From NCBI GenBank assembly GCA_035369865.1, contig DAOOVG010000008.1, forward strand, positions 1 to 36,048: 36,048 bases of DNA, read 5' to 3'. The stretch is from MVYY01 sp035369865 (GTDB taxonomy: Bacteria > Bacteroidota > Bacteroidia > Bacteroidales > Paludibacteraceae). Numbering within the stretch: position 1 is the stretch's first letter; each line of letters starts with the position of its first letter. A program made the translations under genes and the position numbers. The notes under the pieces are model-generated. The model did no database searches, was not told the DNA's origin, and was given only the letters and a program-made list of their open reading frames with translations. Shown here piece by piece: positions 26,498-34,382 of this stretch.

Positions 26498-27952
26498 TCA
26501 AGCTATTTTAAAATATTTTTCAACCTCTTCTTTGTCATCAAAATGTTGTTTTTTACCTTGAACAATCTGATAATCTTCGTGACCTTTCCCTGCAATCAAA
26601 ACCACATCGCCTGGTTGAGCAAGAGCACAAGCCATTTTAATTGCTTCCCTTCGATCAACAATGGTTAAACACTGTGACTTTTCTTCTGAAGTCAATCCAG
26701 CCAGCATATCATTTAAAATTTCCATTGGATCTTCAAAACGAGGATTATCAGAAGTGAGAATCGCTTTCCAACTGCCTTTTACCACTTCTTGAGCCATGAG
26801 AGGACGTTTCCCTTTGTCACGATTGCCACCACAACCAACTACTGTTATTAATCTGCCTTTACCTTGCAAAATATCATGAATGGTTTCTATCACGTTTTTT
26901 AAAGCATCGGGCGTGTGAGCGTAATCTACAATAACTGTAAATCCTGTTGGAGAAGGTAAGGTCTCAAAACGACCTGAGACAGGATGAAGTGTACTAATTA
27001 TTCTTAAAACTTCCATTTCATCGGCTCCTAATAATACTGCTGTTCCATAAATTGCTGTGAGATTGCTGGCATTGAATTTACCCACAAAATTTACATGTAC
27101 TTGCTTGCCATTCATTTCAAGCAACATCCCTTCCCAACTTTGCTCGATAATTTTAGTTTTAAAATCAGCCAAATGATAAAGTGAATAAGTGTGAATCGAA
27201 GCTTTCGTATTTTGAACCATTACCAGTCCATTTTTATCGTCTAAATTAGTAAGAGCAAAAGCAGTAGAGGGTAAATCGTCAAAAAATCGTTTTTTTGCTT
27301 TTAAATAATTTTCAAAAGTCAAATGATAATCAATGTGATCACGTGTGAGATTGGTAAAAATGCCTCCTTTAAATTCCAGCCCAGCAATACGCCGCTGATC
27401 AATAGCATGTGAACTTACTTCCATAAAAGCATATTCGCAACCTGCTTCAACCATTTTTGCCAGATATTCATTCAATTCCAGTGGATCAGGGGTTGTGTGG
27501 GTTACTTCCATTGGTATTTCATCAATATAATTTCGGACAGTGGATAATAACCCTGCTTTATATCCCAATTTACGGAAGGTTTGATATAAAAGAGTAGCAA
27601 CAGTAGTTTTTCCATTAGTTCCAGTCACTCCTACCAATGTTAATTTCGAAGAAGGAAAGTCAAACCAGGCACAAGCCATTTTTCCCAAAGCTTCAGCGCT
27701 GTTTTCGACTTTTACATACGTCACGTTCGGATTAAATTTTACAGGAAATTCTTCGCAAACAATTGCCACTGCACCATTTTCAATGGCTGAAGGAATAAAT
27801 TGATGCCCATCAACACTTGTACCATGTATAGCAACAAAAACATTCCCCGTTTGAATTTTACGTGAATCAAACTGAATAGACGAAATATTGATATTCATAT
27901 CGCCTATCACTTCTAAAAGAGGAATTCCCTGTAAAAGATTATTTAAAGTCAT
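26498..27952 (-). CDS. murE: UDP-MurNAc-L-Ala-D-Glu:meso-diaminopimelate ligase
   Basis: Adds the third amino acid to the peptidoglycan stem. The 484-residue product has ATP-binding VTGTNGKTTVATLL, TTPDPLELNEYL, EVSSHAIDQRR, NLTRDHIDYH, and the substrate-selecting SDNPRFEDP. The DNPR signature indicates meso-diaminopimelate rather than lysine as the substrate, so the organism should make DAP-type peptidoglycan. The first residues match the usual MurE N-terminal domain (FDSRKIQTGNVFVAI). It follows ftsI by 22 bases. Confidence 0.97.
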   Translation of the reverse strand: MTLNNLLQGIPLLEVIGDMNINISSIQFDSRKIQTGNVFVAIHGTSVDGHQFIPSAIENGAVAIVCEEFPVKFNPNVTYVKVENSAEALGKMACAWFDFPSSKLTLVGVTGTNGKTTVATLLYQTFRKLGYKAGLLSTVRNYIDEIPMEVTHTTPDPLELNEYLAKMVEAGCEYAFMEVSSHAIDQRRIAGLEFKGGIFTNLTRDHIDYHLTFENYLKAKKRFFDDLPSTAFALTNLDDKNGLVMVQNTKASIHTYSLYHLADFKTKIIEQSWEGMLLEMNGKQVHVNFVGKFNASNLTAIYGTAVLLGADEMEVLRIISTLHPVSGRFETLPSPTGFTVIVDYAHTPDALKNVIETIHDILQGKGRLITVVGCGGNRDKGKRPLMAQEVVKGSWKAILTSDNPRFEDPMEILNDMLAGLTSEEKSQCLTIVDRREAIKMACALAQPGDVVLIAGKGHEDYQIVQGKKQHFDDKEEVEKYFKIA

Positions 27953-27974
27953 AACATCTAATTTATTAAAATCA

Positions 27975-30110
27975 TTATTCTTGAAAACTCAATAAAACTG
28001 ATTGCCCTTTTTGAATCGGCGAGCCGGCTGAAATGCTCTGGGAAATCAATTTTCCATACCCGTTGATTTGTACTTTCAAGCCTAATTTTTCAGCAAGATA
28101 GACAGCATCTTTAGCTCCCATATTGGTTAAATCGGGCATTATATTATGCATAATATTAATAGGCTCAATCCTTAACTGGGTTTCAGTATTTACTCTTACA
28201 TAATCACTTGGCAAACCAATCACTGAAAGCTGCATTTGAGAAGCAACTGTTTGTAAGTCGCAAAATCTTCCTGAAAAACAATAAGGTAACTTTGGCTTAT
28301 GTGACAAAGTATCAACTTTCAAATTTTCAGGCTTTGCATTCGATTTTAAAAACATCACACGTTCTGCAATATTTTTAAAAACCGAACCACTCATTTTTCC
28401 ACCAGATGGATAACCAATGTGAGGTTCACGAATCACAACAATACAACTATACTGAGGATGTTCAGCAGGAAAATAACCGCAAAACGAGACTTGATGAGCT
28501 TTTCCACCTGATTTATATCCTAATGCTCCTTTAGAAATTTGAGCTGTACCTGTTTTTCCTGCAATACGAAAATATTTTGATCTCACATTTTTTGCGGTTC
28601 CTAATTTACCTTCTATTACGCCCAATAAAGTTTCTTGAACAACTTTGAGTACTTCAGGTTTACATATGGAGTGATTAATGGTTTCGGTTTGAAAAGTTTT
28701 AACTATCTGTCCATTTTTACTGATTGCCTTTACAAAAAACGGACGAATTAACTTTCCATTATTAGCAATAGCATTATAAAAAGCCAATGTATAAATAGGT
28801 GGAATTTGAACTTCATAGCCAATGGACATCCACGGTAAAGTAGTTTTTGACCAATATCTTGTCTTGTCCAGTGGATGCCTAATTTGTGGTGCCGCTGCAC
28901 CAGGGATTTCCAATTGCATCGGCACATTCAATTTCATCTGATACAATTTATTTACATAAGCTGCAGGATTGTCACCATAAGCATTGACAATCATTCTGGA
29001 AACTCCAACATTGGACGAGGCTTGGATGGCTTCTGCAATGGTTATTTTATGAAATCCACCTCGATTATAATTGTGATCCTTCATAAAAGAATTGGCATAT
29101 TGGTAAATACCATTATCAGTATCAATGGTATCTGTAATTTTAACTTTTCCATCGTCCAAAGCTGCTACTAAAGATACTACCTTAAAAGTAGAACCCGGTT
29201 CTACCAAATCCGATACTACACCATTTTTATTTTCTGAATAAGTACCATCAGCATTTTTTTGCATATTTACAATGGCTTTTACTTCTCCTGATTGAACTTC
29301 CATCAAAACAACATAACCGGCTTCCGCATCAAAAGCTTTTAAACTATCTACTAAAACTTTTTCTGCAATATCTTGAAAATCAATATTAATAGTGGTAATA
29401 ACGTCCCTTCCATCAACAGGTTCTACTTGAACAGTTTCCTGCCAAGAATTTGCAATTTTTTGTCTCACGCCCACACCTGGCGTCCCTCTTAACACAGAAT
29501 CAAAAGCCAATTCAATTCCATTTTTTCCACCTTTTGATTCATCAGCATAAATATCTCCTATGGTTCGTGAAGCCAGAGAACCAAAAGGTTTCACTCGCTC
29601 AAATAATTCCTTTGTAACTAAACCACTTTTATTTTTCCCTAATCTAAAAAGAGGAAAAGTTTTCAATACTTTCAATTGAGCATAAGAAATGCGCTTGGGA
29701 TACAAACGATATTCGCCGTTTTCTTCAAAATAAGCTTTTGTTATATCATTCTTGTATTGAGCAACAGATTTATCGCCAAAAAAATTAGACAAACAGATAG
29801 CAACAGAATCAATATTTTCCTTAAAAAGTGCTCCGTCATTTTCATGTAAAGCTGGAACTCGCAAATCCATATAAACGTAATAAGTAGGAATAGAACTTGC
29901 CATTAAACTTCCATTGCAAGCATAAATGTTTCCTCTGTTTGGTTTTATAACAATATTGGTTTTTACGTTTTTAGCTGCTAATGCCAGCCAATGATCACGT
30001 TCAACAAACTGAATTACAATAATTTTATATATCACCAATAAAAAAGCAACCACTATTAAAAAATATATCAGAGCAAAACGAAGGATAATATTTTTACGAT
30101 TGTTAGCCAT
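27975..30110 (-). CDS. ftsI: Septal transpeptidase FtsI (PBP3) with C-terminal PASTA domain
   Basis: Class B penicillin-binding protein that cross-links septal peptidoglycan together with FtsW. The 711-residue product has an N-terminal anchor (about 10-34), a pedestal/dimer domain with PNRGNIYACNG, and the penicillin-binding motifs SxxK at S307-K310 (GSTFK), SxN at S365-N367 and KTG at 519-521 (KTGTAQ). The last 60 or so residues (from about 648, MPDLTNMGAKDAVYLAEKLG) form a PASTA domain, common in Bacteroidota FtsI. It starts 2 bases after ftsL ends, which implies translational coupling. Confidence 0.97.
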   Translation of the reverse strand: MANNRKNIILRFALIYFLIVVAFLLVIYKIIVIQFVERDHWLALAAKNVKTNIVIKPNRGNIYACNGSLMASSIPTYYVYMDLRVPALHENDGALFKENIDSVAICLSNFFGDKSVAQYKNDITKAYFEENGEYRLYPKRISYAQLKVLKTFPLFRLGKNKSGLVTKELFERVKPFGSLASRTIGDIYADESKGGKNGIELAFDSVLRGTPGVGVRQKIANSWQETVQVEPVDGRDVITTINIDFQDIAEKVLVDSLKAFDAEAGYVVLMEVQSGEVKAIVNMQKNADGTYSENKNGVVSDLVEPGSTFKVVSLVAALDDGKVKITDTIDTDNGIYQYANSFMKDHNYNRGGFHKITIAEAIQASSNVGVSRMIVNAYGDNPAAYVNKLYQMKLNVPMQLEIPGAAAPQIRHPLDKTRYWSKTTLPWMSIGYEVQIPPIYTLAFYNAIANNGKLIRPFFVKAISKNGQIVKTFQTETINHSICKPEVLKVVQETLLGVIEGKLGTAKNVRSKYFRIAGKTGTAQISKGALGYKSGGKAHQVSFCGYFPAEHPQYSCIVVIREPHIGYPSGGKMSGSVFKNIAERVMFLKSNAKPENLKVDTLSHKPKLPYCFSGRFCDLQTVASQMQLSVIGLPSDYVRVNTETQLRIEPINIMHNIMPDLTNMGAKDAVYLAEKLGLKVQINGYGKLISQSISAGSPIQKGQSVLLSFQE

Positions 30111-30112
30111 TT

Positions 30113-30493
30113 TTAGTTGACTGAGTCATTTAATATAATCAATGGTTCATTTAGTTCATGAAGGTCTATTCCTTTTTCATTCAACATTTTCAGCACATTC
30201 GATTGACGGCTAATTTGCATTAGTTGAGCAGAAATAGTCAACGATTCATATTTTTTATCTTGAATTTCTTTTTTTAATTTATTTTGATAAACCAACTGTT
30301 TTTCATAACTATATCGATTCCCAATGTAAATAATCAGTAGAACTACAATCATAGCAATTAAGCCGAGTTGCCTTGTAAAAAAACGTTTTTTAAAAATATT
30401 GCCGTTTAAAATATCCCGAAAAGAACTGGACTTAATTTCTACCCAATCTTCTTCACGAATAATACTTTTAAAAAAATTTGTAAAAACAGACAT
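30113..30493 (-). CDS. ftsL: FtsL-like cell division protein
   Basis: A small bitopic protein of the FtsL-FtsB-FtsQ subcomplex. The start at MSVFTNFFKSII (30493) is preferred over an in-frame ATG eight codons upstream, because it leaves a 33-base gap after rsmH and a cleaner N-terminus; either is possible. The 126-residue product has a cytoplasmic N-terminal tail of about 50 residues, one membrane span (LGLIAMIVVLLIIYIG) and a periplasmic coiled-coil-like region (about 70-110). Sequence is poorly conserved, so the call rests on topology and position between rsmH and ftsI. Confidence 0.85.
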   Translation of the reverse strand: MSVFTNFFKSIIREEDWVEIKSSSFRDILNGNIFKKRFFTRQLGLIAMIVVLLIIYIGNRYSYEKQLVYQNKLKKEIQDKKYESLTISAQLMQISRQSNVLKMLNEKGIDLHELNEPLIILNDSVN

Positions 30494-30526
30494 TTTGGAG
30501 AATTTAAAAAGTTGCAAAAACCATTT

Positions 30527-31444
30527 TTAAATCAGAGATTTTCGTTCGGCTATTCTTAATTTTGCACTACGAGCTCTTGGATTTTGTTCAATTTCATTAT
30601 TATCAGGAACAATTACTTTATTGTTAATCAACTGAAAAGGTAAAAAAGGATGACCATAAAAATCTTTTTCAATTTTTCCTGCAAAATTACCACTTTTTAG
30701 AAAATTTTTTACCATTCTGTCTTCCAATGAATGATAAGTAATGATGACCAGACGACCTTGCGGTTGAAGCACTTGTAATGATTGTTGTAAAAAAGCTTGT
30801 AACGCTTCCAATTCATGGTTTACTTCCATACGCAAAGCCTGGAAAACACGCGCCATATCTTTTTTTTCTCTTTCTTTTGGAAACAACGGTTTTATTAATT
30901 CTACAAAAGAAGAAATTTGTGTTAAAGGTTGTCTATCACGATTTTCAACAATTATTTTAGCAATTTTTCTAGCATTTCTCAATTCTCCATAATTAAAAAA
31001 AATATCAGCCAATTTTTCTTCAGAATAGGTGTTCAGCACATCTGCAGCAGTTAACTCAGATTGTTTGTTCATACGCATATCCAGTTTCCCTTCAAAACGA
31101 AAAGAAAAACCTCGTTCTGAAGCATCAAAATGATGCGACGACACACCCAAATCTGCTAAAACGCCATTTACTTTTTCTATTTCAAGATAACGTAAAAAAT
31201 TTTTCAAATAGCAAAAATTACTATGCACAAACGTAAAACGCGGGTCATCAAAAGCATTTTTGGCAGCCTCTTCATCCTGATCAAATACAATCAATCGCCC
31301 TTTTTCATTCAGTTTGCTTAATATTTCACGAGCATGACCACCACCACCAAAAGTAGTGTCCACATAAATTCCATCAGGCTGAATATTCAGTCCATTGACT
31401 GCCTCGTACAGCAAAACAGGAATATGATACGCTCCATCGTTCAT
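30527..31444 (-). CDS. rsmH: 16S rRNA (cytosine1402-N4)-methyltransferase
   Basis: Methylates N4 of C1402 in the decoding centre of 16S rRNA, using SAM; also called MraW. The 305-residue product shows HIPVLLYEAVNGL at the start, DTTFGGGGHAREIL (SAM loop), DQDEEAAKNA, GVLADLGVSSHHFD, ERGFSFRFEGKLDMRM, RVFQALRMEVNHEL and ITYHSLEDRMVKNF. All are hallmark RsmH motifs. It is the second gene of the cluster, 11 bases after mraZ. Confidence 0.98.
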   Translation of the reverse strand: MNDGAYHIPVLLYEAVNGLNIQPDGIYVDTTFGGGGHAREILSKLNEKGRLIVFDQDEEAAKNAFDDPRFTFVHSNFCYLKNFLRYLEIEKVNGVLADLGVSSHHFDASERGFSFRFEGKLDMRMNKQSELTAADVLNTYSEEKLADIFFNYGELRNARKIAKIIVENRDRQPLTQISSFVELIKPLFPKEREKKDMARVFQALRMEVNHELEALQAFLQQSLQVLQPQGRLVIITYHSLEDRMVKNFLKSGNFAGKIEKDFYGHPFLPFQLINNKVIVPDNNEIEQNPRARSAKLRIAERKSLI

Positions 31445-31455
31445 TGGGAATTTTT

Positions 31456-31911
31456 TTATTCTGATTTCCTTAATTTTTCTTTCAACAAATTGGTAAATTC
31501 ATCAGACGAGAGACGAGCTTTTTCATAGCGAGCTTTACTCCAAAGGGCAAAACGGTCAATCATTCCCAAAAAAACTACTTCTCCATTTTCTATTCCTAAC
31601 GTTTGAAGATTTTTTTTCGAGACCAAAATCCGTCCCTGCGTGTCTATATCGAGCCATTCAGCATCTGCTACAAACTGCATTAATAAAAGCTCATCAATAG
31701 AATTCCATTCGTCCAGCTTTGATTTCAAGTATTCAATTTTTTGATTCCAAACCGCTTCGGGATAAAATATTAAACAATTGTTTTCTTCTTCTTTACGCAT
31801 TACAATGCGGTCTTTTTCAATATCTCCTAAAAGTTTTCGATAAACCGCAGGAACAAAAATTCTTCCTTTGGCATCTACTTTAGCTTCATATTTTCCAATA
31901 AATGTTGACAT
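31456..31911 (-). CDS. mraZ: Transcriptional regulator MraZ
   Basis: DNA-binding protein with two AbrB/SpoVT-like halves that represses the dcw cluster, including its own gene. The 151-residue product has the first half MSTFIGKYEAKVDAKGRIFVPA and a second half with WLDIDTQGRILVSKKNLQ; the DxKGR / DxQGR pair is the family signature. It is the first gene of the cluster. The matching operator is visible upstream (31962-31976), so autoregulation can be inferred from this sequence alone. Confidence 0.97.
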   Translation of the reverse strand: MSTFIGKYEAKVDAKGRIFVPAVYRKLLGDIEKDRIVMRKEEENNCLIFYPEAVWNQKIEYLKSKLDEWNSIDELLLMQFVADAEWLDIDTQGRILVSKKNLQTLGIENGEVVFLGMIDRFALWSKARYEKARLSSDEFTNLLKEKLRKSE

Positions 31912-31920
31912 TAATTGAGA

Positions 31921-31949
31921 TTTTTACTTTACACTGTAAAAGTAAAAAA
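31921..31949. repeat. Palindrome in the mraZ leader
   Basis: TTTTTACTTTACA and TGTAAAAGTAAAAA are inverse complements apart from a one-base bulge, around a single C, just upstream of the mraZ start. It covers the -7 box and the likely transcription start, so it could be an operator for a second regulator or a leader hairpin. Confidence 0.55.
31937..31944 (-). promoter_or_regulatory. Candidate -7 box of the dcw promoter
   Basis: On the minus strand TACTTTTA differs by one base from TAnnTTTG and lies 26 bases before the mraZ ATG. The -33 position falls over the MraZ boxes; no separate TTTG is seen there. Confidence 0.4.
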
Positions 31950-31961
31950 TATATTTAAATC

Positions 31962-31976
31962 CCCCACATTTCCCCA
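31962..31976 (-). promoter_or_regulatory. MraZ operator: two TGGGG boxes with a 5-base spacer
   Basis: Read on the minus strand: TGGGG (complement of 31972-31976), five bases, TGGGG (complement of 31962-31966). E. coli MraZ is known to bind direct TGGGN repeats separated by 5 bases upstream of mraZ, and this is the same pattern at the same place. It overlaps the expected -33 region, so binding should block RNA polymerase. A related GTGGGGGAT occurs on the plus strand at 32125-32133, about 160 bases away and facing the other way. Confidence 0.7.
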
Positions 31977-32225
31977 CAAAATATTTTTCAACAACTAATT
32001 AACAGAAAAAAATGCTTTTAAGAACTTTATAAACAGTTTATTAATTATAATTCGATTAGAAATATTTGATTTAAAATATTTATTATCAAGTGGTTAAAAT
32101 TTTATTTCGTAAAAGGAAAATTAAGTGGGGGATATTTTTTCTGTTTATTCACAACTTATCAACAGATAACTTCATCCGAGAATTGTCATTAGAAATATAG
32201 GCGTACAGGTCAAAAAGTAGTCTGC

Positions 32226-32377
32226 TAATTTTGTTTACTTGTATCAGTTTTGTTTATTATTTCTGTTTTTGTAAATTGAAACGGACGAACGATGCTCTGC
32301 TGTGGAGCAACTTAGCTAGGGATAGATTTGGGAGCGTCTAATATGTTCAGAAATGTCTTCGGCGACATTCTTTTTTT
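32226..32377 (+). ncRNA. Possible small RNA, about 138 nt
   Basis: TAATTTTG at 32226-32233 matches the -7 box TAnnTTTG. Downstream are a hairpin TGCTC / GAGCA (32293-32297 and 32305-32309) and, at 32352-32377, a stem-loop plus T7. No ORF of note lies between. This is the layout of a short structured transcript, but a -33 box is missing and it may instead be the edge of the decayed insertion sequence next to it. Confidence 0.25.
32352..32377 (+). terminator. Terminator-like hairpin with UUCGGC loop
   Basis: AATGTC (32352-32357) pairs with GACATT (32364-32369), loop TTCGGC, followed by C and seven Ts. The orientation terminates plus-strand transcription, although no plus-strand gene precedes it. 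Confidence 0.5.
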
Positions 32378-32416
32378 AAAATACCAGTGACGTCTCTTTA
32401 TGCCTTAAAAAACCCG

Positions 32417-32800
32417 TCAATAAATTGCTTGCGATTTTCTTTGGACATAGTCAAATTCATTTCTTTTAGGTAATTCACCAAGACGCTTCAAAGTGATTAA
32501 CGGAATTTCTGATAACAAATGAATGAATTTGTTTGTTTTAGGTTGGGTCATGCCAAAAAATACTGCATGATGCTCCTGTAAAGGGTTCGTTTTCAGATAA
32601 ATCAAAATAAACATTAATTTATCTGCTGTAGTAGGTAGTTACTTGCAAACATGAATCTGTGCTATACGAATTCGAGGAGTTCCATTAATAATATAATACC
32701 AACTATAATTATCCCAATCTTCTGAAAAATAGGATAATAATTTCTCAAAATACTCAACAGTTAAACCTGCTAAACTTAAAAATTGAGTTAAATTTTTCTT
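32417..32800 (-). pseudogene. N-terminal half of an IS5-type (DDE_Tnp_4) transposase, nonsense-mutated
   Basis: Minus-strand reading begins KKNLTQFLSLAGLTVEYFEKL and runs through GTPRIRI to a TAA at 32639-32641. It then continues in the same frame as LPTTADKLMFILIYLKTNPL, QEHHAVFFGMTQPKTNKFIH and KRLGELPKRNE, ending at 32417. LPTTADKL-x-FILIYLKTNPLQEHHA is the helix-turn-helix part of this transposase family (the HTH preceding a DDE_Tnp_4 domain). One premature stop and loss of the whole catalytic part make it dead. After PKRNE the family match stops. The fragment at 1-299 is the C-terminal part of the same type of transposase. Confidence 0.72.
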
Positions 32801-33038
32801 TAATCGTAACATCTTTTTTATTATCAACCAATATATCTTGATATACTATAGCATAATTCGTTTGCGATTCAATTGGTCTGACAAAATCTTTCAACGTAAC
32901 ATTTTTAAGTTCTATCGTTACTTTTTGATTCGAGGTCTGCGCATTTGACAAACCAAAGAAAAAGAGATTTTTTGAAAAAATTATTGATTTTTTTTGTTGT
33001 TTTGATATCCTACGATTTTTGCAATCTAAAAGTTTTTG
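32793..33038 (-). pseudogene. N-terminal fragment of a SusC/TonB-dependent receptor (STN domain)
   Basis: The frame is open from just after a stop at 33039-33041 but has no ATG. A hydrophobic SKNLFFFGLSNAQ looks like the end of a signal peptide with an A-x-A-like cleavage site. It is followed by an STN (secretin/TonB N-terminal) domain: KVTIELKNVTLKDFVRPIES, then TNYAIVYQDILVD and KKDVTIKEK. STN domains lead SusC/RagA and FecA-type outer-membrane receptors. The homology ends at KEK (about 32793) where transposase-like sequence begins in another frame, so the receptor's plug and barrel are lost. Confidence 0.65.
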
Positions 33039-33041
33039 CTA

Positions 33042-33662
33042 AAAATTAGCTTTCTGTAAAGTATTAAATGTTATTTGACCAGTGTACAGCATATATTTAT
33101 CCTCTAAACGAAGTTTATCCCTGCCAGGTGAGCAAGACCACAATTGGTATACTTAGCAAGTTTCCCATAGCAATGTTTCATAGTTTTTTTCTAAAAAGAG
33201 AAATTCACACATTATCAAATTTATAGAGAGTATATTTGTCATTCTTTGTTTTTTTTGGGGGGGTAATAATTCGTAGTAACATTTTTTGTATAAATTCACT
33301 AAGAGAAGAAAATAAATCTGATCACTCTTCGGTTTCTGACTTTTTAAACATTTTATTTCATTTTTATCTCGTTCGTTAAAATATTGAAATATAATAATAT
33401 ATGCAAATTTTTCAAAGAACTTTTTCGAGTACTTTTACCTTTTTTTATGACAATAAAAAATAGATTACCTTTGAATGATTTTTTGGGTGAGCCTCAAAGA
33501 TAAAAAAATTTGTGAAAAATAAGACTAAGAAAAAATAGGTTAAAAACAATATTGTTTGCCTTTTTGAAAGAGGTGATTCGAAAAAAAATCAAATATTGCA
33601 TTTTCAAAAAGACATAAAATAAGTATACTTGCACATAATATTCATATTCAATTTGTAAAGTT
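33042..33662. other. Gene-poor stretch before the E2 remnant
   Basis: About 620 bases with no gene I can support apart from the doubtful 25-codon ORF at 33104-33181. A T8G7 homopolymer run lies at 33249-33263. A box TATACTTG at 33624-33631, one base off TAnnTTTG, lies 32 bases before the E2 start and may be the remaining promoter of the E2-lpd pair. Confidence 0.5.
33104..33181 (-). other. Short ORF of unknown meaning
   Basis: A 25-codon ORF with an ATG, MKHCYGKLAKYT then NCGLAHLAGINFV, ending in TAG. The sequence looks less random than the AT-rich spacer around it. It points the same way as the receptor remnant and could be a piece of that gene's lost N-terminus, but I cannot place it in a family. 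Confidence 0.25.
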
Positions 33663-34342
33663 ATGGCAGTTGTGGTAATTATGCCCAAACAAGGGCAATC
33701 GGTGGAAAGTTGCATTGTTACCGAAATAAAAAAGAAAAAGGGGGATGCCGTGAAAAAAGGAGATATCCTGTTTTCTTATGAAACAGACAAAGCATCTTTT
33801 GAGGAGGAGTCGCCGGTAGACGGCGTAGTGCTGGAATGTTTCTACAAAGAAGGGGACGAGGTTCCGGTATTGGAAAATATGATGATTATCGGACAACCCG
33901 GGGAAGATTATTCGGCATTGTTGGCTGAAAGTCAATTGATGGCAGGTAATCATGAGGAGATAAAAAAGGTTGAGGTCGAAGTAGATTTACCCGAAGCAGC
34001 AATTGGCGCAACACAGCCTCAAATCGATCAGGAATCAGTGTCTATTTCTCCTCGAGCTAAAAAATTAGCAGAAAAATTAGCAGAAAAAGAAGTGGTGAAT
34101 GTTTCGTCCATAAGCGGTACAGGACCCCATGGAAGAATTATTGAGAATGATGTGAAAGCTGTGGTTGAAAACCGACCGATGTTCCCCGACCGAAAGATTT
34201 GGGCGACGGTGTATATGCTTTTGTTCCTTATATCGGATTGAGTCTGACTTATGATCATCGGGCACTGGATGGTGGAGAAGCTACCCGTTTTCTGAAACAG
34301 ATCGCGGTGGAAATAGAAACCCTCAAATTGGATATTTTTTGA
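33663..34342 (+). pseudogene. 2-oxoacid dehydrogenase E2 (dihydrolipoyl acyltransferase), internally deleted and frameshifted
   Basis: E2 is the swinging-arm acyltransferase core of pyruvate-type dehydrogenase complexes. The first frame (33663-34241) encodes an intact lipoyl domain (about 1-80, lipoylated K43 in YETDKASF) and an E3/E1-binding domain (128-170, ISPRAKKLAEKLAEKE and GTGPHGRIIENDV). It then runs into noise and stops. From about 34165 another frame reads VPRPKDLGDGVYAF, PYIGLSLTYDHRALDGGEAT and ends LKLDIF-stop at 34340-34342. That is the C-terminal end of the catalytic domain, including the active-site DHRALDG (His codon 34256-34258). Roughly 200 codons of linker and catalytic domain are missing at the junction. 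The result cannot form an E2 core; at most a free lipoyl/E3-binding protein is made. It lies 40 bases before lpdA. Confidence 0.88.
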
Positions 34343-34382
34343 AGAAAACAGTAAAATCGTAAATGTAATTAAATAAAATGCT

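Larger units (their letters stand above)
31977..32416. other. AT-rich spacer upstream of the dcw cluster
   Basis: No protein gene. It holds GTGGGGGAT at 32125-32133, two 9-mers one base off the DnaA box (TTATTCACA at 32145-32153 and TTATCAACA at 32156-32164), and from about 32226 a promoter-like box, a hairpin and a terminator that could bound a small RNA. Base composition rises in the last 130 bases, near the transposase remnant. Confidence 0.5.

Noticed and set aside
15869..31911. The dcw cluster as a possibly novel arrangement, since murF, murB and ddl are absent
   Set aside because: The gene order and the absence of these genes fit the usual Bacteroidota cluster.
33249..33263. T8G7 homopolymer run, of the sort seen in phase-variable switches
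   Set aside because: No coding frame or promoter is attached to it, so there is nothing for slippage to switch.
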